Made by a program: the position numbers and the translations under genes. Below, piece after piece: positions 61,306-64,000 of a stretch of DNA of 64,000 nt (positions are counted from its first letter, which is position 1; each line of letters begins with the position of its first letter). The notes below the pieces were generated by a model. The model did no database searches. It saw nothing but the letters and a program-made list of their open reading frames with translations, and had not been told where the DNA came from. The stretch is from Plantactinospora mayteni (GTDB lineage: Bacteria > Actinomycetota > Actinomycetes > Mycobacteriales > Micromonosporaceae): the NCBI RefSeq assembly GCF_016862935.1, contig NZ_BONX01000026.1, positions 186,001 to 250,000 of the forward strand, in the 5' to 3' direction.

Positions 61306-61326
61306 CCCGCCACTCCAGGTGGCGGG
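61306..61326 (+). terminator. Hairpin after AbiEii-like gene
   Basis: CCCGCCAC and GTGGCGGG form an eight-base stem around TCCAG, nine bases after the stop. No U tract. The rest of the 331-base gap to the regulator (61298-61628) shows only GC-rich sequence without a supported gene. Confidence 0.6.
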
Positions 61327-61628
61327 TGCGGTGCCGCAGTGGCCCGGCGTCGCCGATAGCCGAAAGAGCCGGCCGGCCGGGCTGTCGGTTCCCGTCGGGC
61401 GCGGACGCGGAGGTGGAAGCGGTCATCCGCGCTCCACGCCCGCCGGCCCGGTCCCGGGCAACGGCGGGCTACCGGGCCTCGTCCGACGACTCGGCCCGAC
61501 ACGTCGACGGTCGACCTGCCCGTCGCCGCTGTCTCCCCACACCGACGACGTACGGCAGGCTACCGGCTGTTTCTCCCCTCCTCGCTAACGCTGACCCGCT
61601 GTCACGGCCGGACCGTGACCGGGCAGCG

Positions 61629-62516
61629 TCACCCGCCGTACTCCTCCGCGACCGTCGTGATCAGCTTCCGGGACAGCTCCTCGGTGAGGCTGATCTCCTC
61701 GAAGTCACGCCAGACGGCGGCGTGGCTGTCCACCTCGTGCGGCTTCTCCAGATAGAGCGCGCCGGTCAGACCGCCGCTGTAGACGATCGGCGGCTCGGTG
61801 CGGCGCCCGAGTCCGTCCTTCGGAAACTCCAGGATCGCGAAGCCGCCGTTGGCGCGCTCGGCTCGGTAGAGCCCGGCCGAGAAGGGCAGCACCCGGATCG
61901 AGATCTTCGGTTGCTGGCTGGCGGACACCAGGTGCCGCAGTTGCTCGCCCATCATCTGCCCGCTGCCGGCGACCCTGCGCAACACCGCCTCGTCGAGTAC
62001 GACGTCGAGCTGCGGAGCCGGTCCCCGCCGCCCGTCGAGGATCTCCTGTCGAGCCAGCTCGACCTCGACCGTCCGCTCGCGTTCAGCCGGGTCGAGTTCC
62101 GGGCTGACGATCCGGAGCACCTCGGTGGCGTACGCCGGTGTTTGCAGCAGACCCGGGACGAACTGCGGCTCGTACATCCGGAGATGGCTGGCCGCCGCCT
62201 CCAGCCCGGCGTACGGCTTGAACCATCCGGGGATGGCGTCGCCGTACGAGTGCCACCAGCCACGTGCCCTGGTCTCCTTCGCCAGCCCGGTCAGGGCCTC
62301 GGTCATTTGCGGTGACGCACCGTATATCCGGCACATCGCCTCGACGTCCAGCGAGCGCATGCTGGTCGCCCCACTCTCGATCCGCCAGATCTTCGGCATC
62401 GACCACTCCAACGCCTTGGACACCACCTTGATGGTGAGCCGGGCCTCCTCGCGGAGCTGGCGTAGGTGCCGTCCCAGCTCTCTGCGCGGAACGGTGGAGT
62501 CCACCCCTACCTGCAC
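61629..62516 (-). CDS. HTH-XRE/DUF5753 regulator
   Basis: A 295-residue regulator. Residues ~12-70 are an XRE HTH (LGRHLRQLREEARLTIKVVS, then MPKIWRIESG); residues ~100-285 are DUF5753 (YEPQFVPGLLQTPAYATEVL, ILDEAVLRRVAG pattern and SIRVLPFSAGLYRAE). Such regulators normally pair with a downstream DUF397 gene; none is here. A divergent AT-rich region separates it from two small genes. GTG start. Confidence 0.92.
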   Translation of the reverse strand: MQVGVDSTVPRRELGRHLRQLREEARLTIKVVSKALEWSMPKIWRIESGATSMRSLDVEAMCRIYGASPQMTEALTGLAKETRARGWWHSYGDAIPGWFKPYAGLEAAASHLRMYEPQFVPGLLQTPAYATEVLRIVSPELDPAERERTVEVELARQEILDGRRGPAPQLDVVLDEAVLRRVAGSGQMMGEQLRHLVSASQQPKISIRVLPFSAGLYRAERANGGFAILEFPKDGLGRRTEPPIVYSGGLTGALYLEKPHEVDSHAAVWRDFEEISLTEELSRKLITTVAEEYGG

Positions 62517-62723
62517 TACAGTCCCCCTCTCCGGTATTACCTTTCGAGCGAACCTTTCATTCGATATGTAATGTCCACTGAGTACTCTCCGTGATGAAGG
62601 TAATTACAGATCGTTAGAGGGAAATCGTTCAGTCAAGACGTAATATTGCATTGTTTCGCGCTCTAGTAAAGCATCGATTGCATGGCAGCCGAACCTCTGA
62701 CGACCCAAGCGCGGGGAACGGAA
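62517..62723. promoter_or_regulatory. AT-rich divergent promoter region
   Basis: About 165 bases (62525-62690) are far richer in A/T than the rest of the window, with runs such as TTCATTCGATATGTAATG and ACGTAATATTGCATTG. It lies between the divergent DUF5753 regulator and small genes, a good place for promoters and for binding of Lsr2-like AT-preferring proteins. Exact -10/-35 sites not assigned. Confidence 0.6.
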
Positions 62724-63113
62724 ATGTGGGACCACGACCCGGCCGCTCCGCTGTGGACCTGCACCGGATGCGGCGACGACTGGCCCTGCGCGGTCCGAAG
62801 ACGACAGCTACGGACGGAGTTCGCCGGCAGCATCGTCTCACTCAGGTACTACCTGGCCCATCATCTCGTCAACGCCGCCGAGGATCTGCGGCACGTACCG
62901 GCCGGTTGGTTGCACAATCGTTTCATCGCCTGGACCGACCGGGCCGCGGATCCACCGCCGTACACGTCGACCGACATCCTGGTCAACAGCTATCTGCTGG
63001 CCGACTCGCACAGCCCCGATCGGTTCGGGAGATGCCCCGTCTGCGGCGATGCCGCCAACTGCTGGGTACGACTCGACCCGAACGGGCCAGGCTTTCTGAT
63101 CCCGGTCCCCTGA
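62724..63113 (+). CDS. Small Cys-rich protein of unknown function
   Basis: About 129 residues with two Cys clusters: WTCTGCGDDWPC near the start and GRCPVCGDAANC near the end, suggesting zinc binding. The middle is helical (FAGSIVSLRYYLAHHLVNAA). ATG at 62724 has a GGGGAACGGA site; an ATG at 62682 would add 14 residues. Similar proteins adjoin DUF5753 regulators in actinobacteria. It overlaps the next gene by one base. Confidence 0.7.
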   Translation: MWDHDPAAPLWTCTGCGDDWPCAVRRRQLRTEFAGSIVSLRYYLAHHLVNAAEDLRHVPAGWLHNRFIAWTDRAADPPPYTSTDILVNSYLLADSHSPDRFGRCPVCGDAANCWVRLDPNGPGFLIPVP

Positions 63114-63451
63114 TGCACGAGCCACCCCGCCCCGGAATGGTGGTGCAGGTCGGGGCGGCTGCGAGCGTACAGTTCGGCGGTCGGCGGGCACTGCCGTTCC
63201 GGGTGACCAGGGTGGCCGAAAGGCCCACCTATCACGGCTGGTGCTGGCTCACCGGCTACACCCTCGATGAAAACGGCGAGGCCGTCGCGCGACGCGAGAT
63301 CTACGTCCAGTTCGCCGGCCTACGCCCCGTCCGTCGTCAACCGCAGAAGCCAAAACTGCTGCTCGCCCCCTGCGCCATAGGCCGGAAACCGGCCGGCTAC
63401 CCGCCCGGGTGTCGACGGGTTCGCCGATCGGCGCACGATGAGTCGGATTGA
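63113..63451 (+). CDS. Small basic protein of unknown function
   Basis: A 112-residue protein. PGMVVQVGAAASVQFGGRRA begins a small beta-barrel-like stretch (RVTRVAERPTYHGWCWLTGY), followed by a Lys/Arg-rich C-terminal tail. Its ATG overlaps the previous stop (TGATG), so the two are probably co-translated. No family recognised with confidence. Confidence 0.65.
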   Translation: MHEPPRPGMVVQVGAAASVQFGGRRALPFRVTRVAERPTYHGWCWLTGYTLDENGEAVARREIYVQFAGLRPVRRQPQKPKLLLAPCAIGRKPAGYPPGCRRVRRSAHDESD

Positions 63452-63900
63452 CGTAGTCCGGTGCACGGCTCCTCCTCGCCGACACTGTCGAGGCCGGGCG
63501 GGACAACGGCCGGCATCGGATGCGGAAATGTCAGCAGGAGAGTAGTTTCTACTCGCCTTCCACGCGTCTACTACTCGCCTTCCAGGCACCCACTACGCAT
63601 CTTCTACGCCGTTTTCTGGTGGTCGGACTGCCGGCAATCGCCGCTTCCGCATCACGGCGGCGGCCGGACCCGCGCGAGCGGTACCGGCAGCCGAGGCGGC
63701 GGCGCCCAGGCAGGATCCCGGTCGGCAACCATGGGAGGGGGCGACCGGGCTCAGGGACGGGCGCCGCCGCCCGGCTGGCCTTCCGGACGACCGCGACACA
63801 TGGGAGGCTGTCGATGTTCCTTGCGGGTGGGTACGGGTCACGCCGCCGTCGGGCTGCGGCGGCACCTCCACATGCCCAACTCCGACCCGAAGGGAATCCG
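63452..63900. other. 449-base gap with 22-bp tandem repeats, no supported gene
   Basis: No reading frame in this gap has actinobacterial codon bias or a recognisable domain. It contains a perfect GAGTAG/CTACTC inverted repeat (63540-63554) and three 22-base repeats. A GAAGGGA ribosome site for the gene at 63901 lies at its end. Confidence 0.6.
63549..63610. repeat. Three 22-bp direct repeats
   Basis: CTACTCGCCTTCCACGCGTC (63549), CTACTCGCCTTCCAGGCACC (63571) and a divergent CTACGCATCTTCTACGCC (63593) recur at an exact 22-base period, about two helical turns, upstream of a secreted-protein gene. The left edge overlaps a GAGTAG/CTACTC inverted repeat. Confidence 0.75.
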
Positions 63901-64000
63901 ATGAGACTCATCTCCGTACGCCGCTGGTCCACCGCCGTCGCCGCGCTGGCCTTGGCCGCCACCGCCGAGCTGGCCGCCCCCGCCACGCCCGCCCGGGCCG
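63901..64000 (+). CDS. Secreted protein, N-terminal fragment cut by window edge
   Basis: ATG at 63901 with GAAGGGA site starts RLISVRRWSTAVAALALAAT and continues AELAAPATPARA, a Sec-type signal peptide likely cleaved at ARA. The gene runs past base 64000, so the mature protein is unknown. Confidence 0.75.
   Translation, partial: MRLISVRRWSTAVAALALAATAELAAPATPARA

Noticed and set aside
61319-61588. Open frames between the AbiEii-like gene and the DUF5753 regulator
   Set aside because: Low-complexity Arg/Pro/Gly shadows of GC-rich sequence without ribosome sites or homology.
63461-63904. 147-codon plus-strand frame in the last gap
   Set aside because: It lacks actinobacterial codon bias, crosses direct repeats and has no recognisable domain.

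Overview
The window is a chromosomal segment of a very GC-rich actinobacterium. The third-position GC bias, frequent GTG starts, 4-bp GTGA/ATGA gene overlaps, DUF397 and HTH-DUF5753 regulators, a conservon-type kinase operon, CBM2-bearing secreted hydrolases and DtxR/IdeR-type iron boxes all fit the Micromonosporaceae; genus cannot be fixed from sequence alone. No rRNA, tRNA, CRISPR array, insertion sequence, phage or plasmid module was seen.

Layout. 0-13.7 kb: an envelope-stress and signalling block. Two dynamin-like GTPases and an IniB-N-terminal-domain protein run leftward (a relative of mycobacterial iniB-iniA-iniC). Divergent from them are an Hsp70-type ATPase, a large ATP-binding LuxR regulator, a nitrate/nitrite-sensor-type kinase with a giant repeat-expanded N terminus, a roadblock protein and a DUF742 protein, most coupled by 4-bp overlaps. 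The conservon GTPase (CvnD) is missing; a membrane-anchored CBM2-like protein follows instead. 15.5-26 kb: a plus-strand iron-siderophore locus under iron boxes, made of two FecCD permeases, an ATPase, a siderophore-binding lipoprotein, an ATP-grasp ligase, two IucA/IucC-type NIS synthetases and a PLP decarboxylase. The biosynthetic set and order match pvsA-pvsB-pvsD-pvsE of vibrioferrin, without the pvsC exporter. Between the last synthetase and the decarboxylase sit two tandem 59-bp units, each a 20-codon micro-ORF linked by GTGA overlaps. A MarR-GNAT fusion with its own palindrome follows.

27-46 kb: an erythromycin-esterase-like enzyme, DUF2795, a two-component system with a duplicated sensor module, an oxidoreductase, a HelD-type helicase, an acyltransferase-3 protein, small membrane proteins, secreted GH18 chitinase and GH16 glucanase (the latter behind a LacI-type palindrome), a YidC paralogue with a DUF6412-like neighbour, a YbdK-like ligase, a CoA-disulfide-reductase-like flavoprotein and a DUF1707 protein.

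46-64 kb: a GH16 pseudogene with two frameshifts, a GntR-ABC operon with a possible leader peptide, an Nei-type glycosylase, a matrixin-like secreted metalloprotease, a VOC protein, a small putative HTH gene coupled to an epoxide-hydrolase stub, a heterodimeric ABC exporter with one severely degenerate ATPase, a GNAT remnant, an AraC regulator divergent from a quinone-oxidoreductase-like gene, an AbiEii-like nucleotidyltransferase fused to an unrecognised N-terminal module, an HTH-DUF5753 regulator beside two small genes, and the start of a secreted protein cut by the window edge. The most novel-looking signals are the micro-ORF relay, the vibrioferrin-like actinobacterial locus and the AbiEii fusion.
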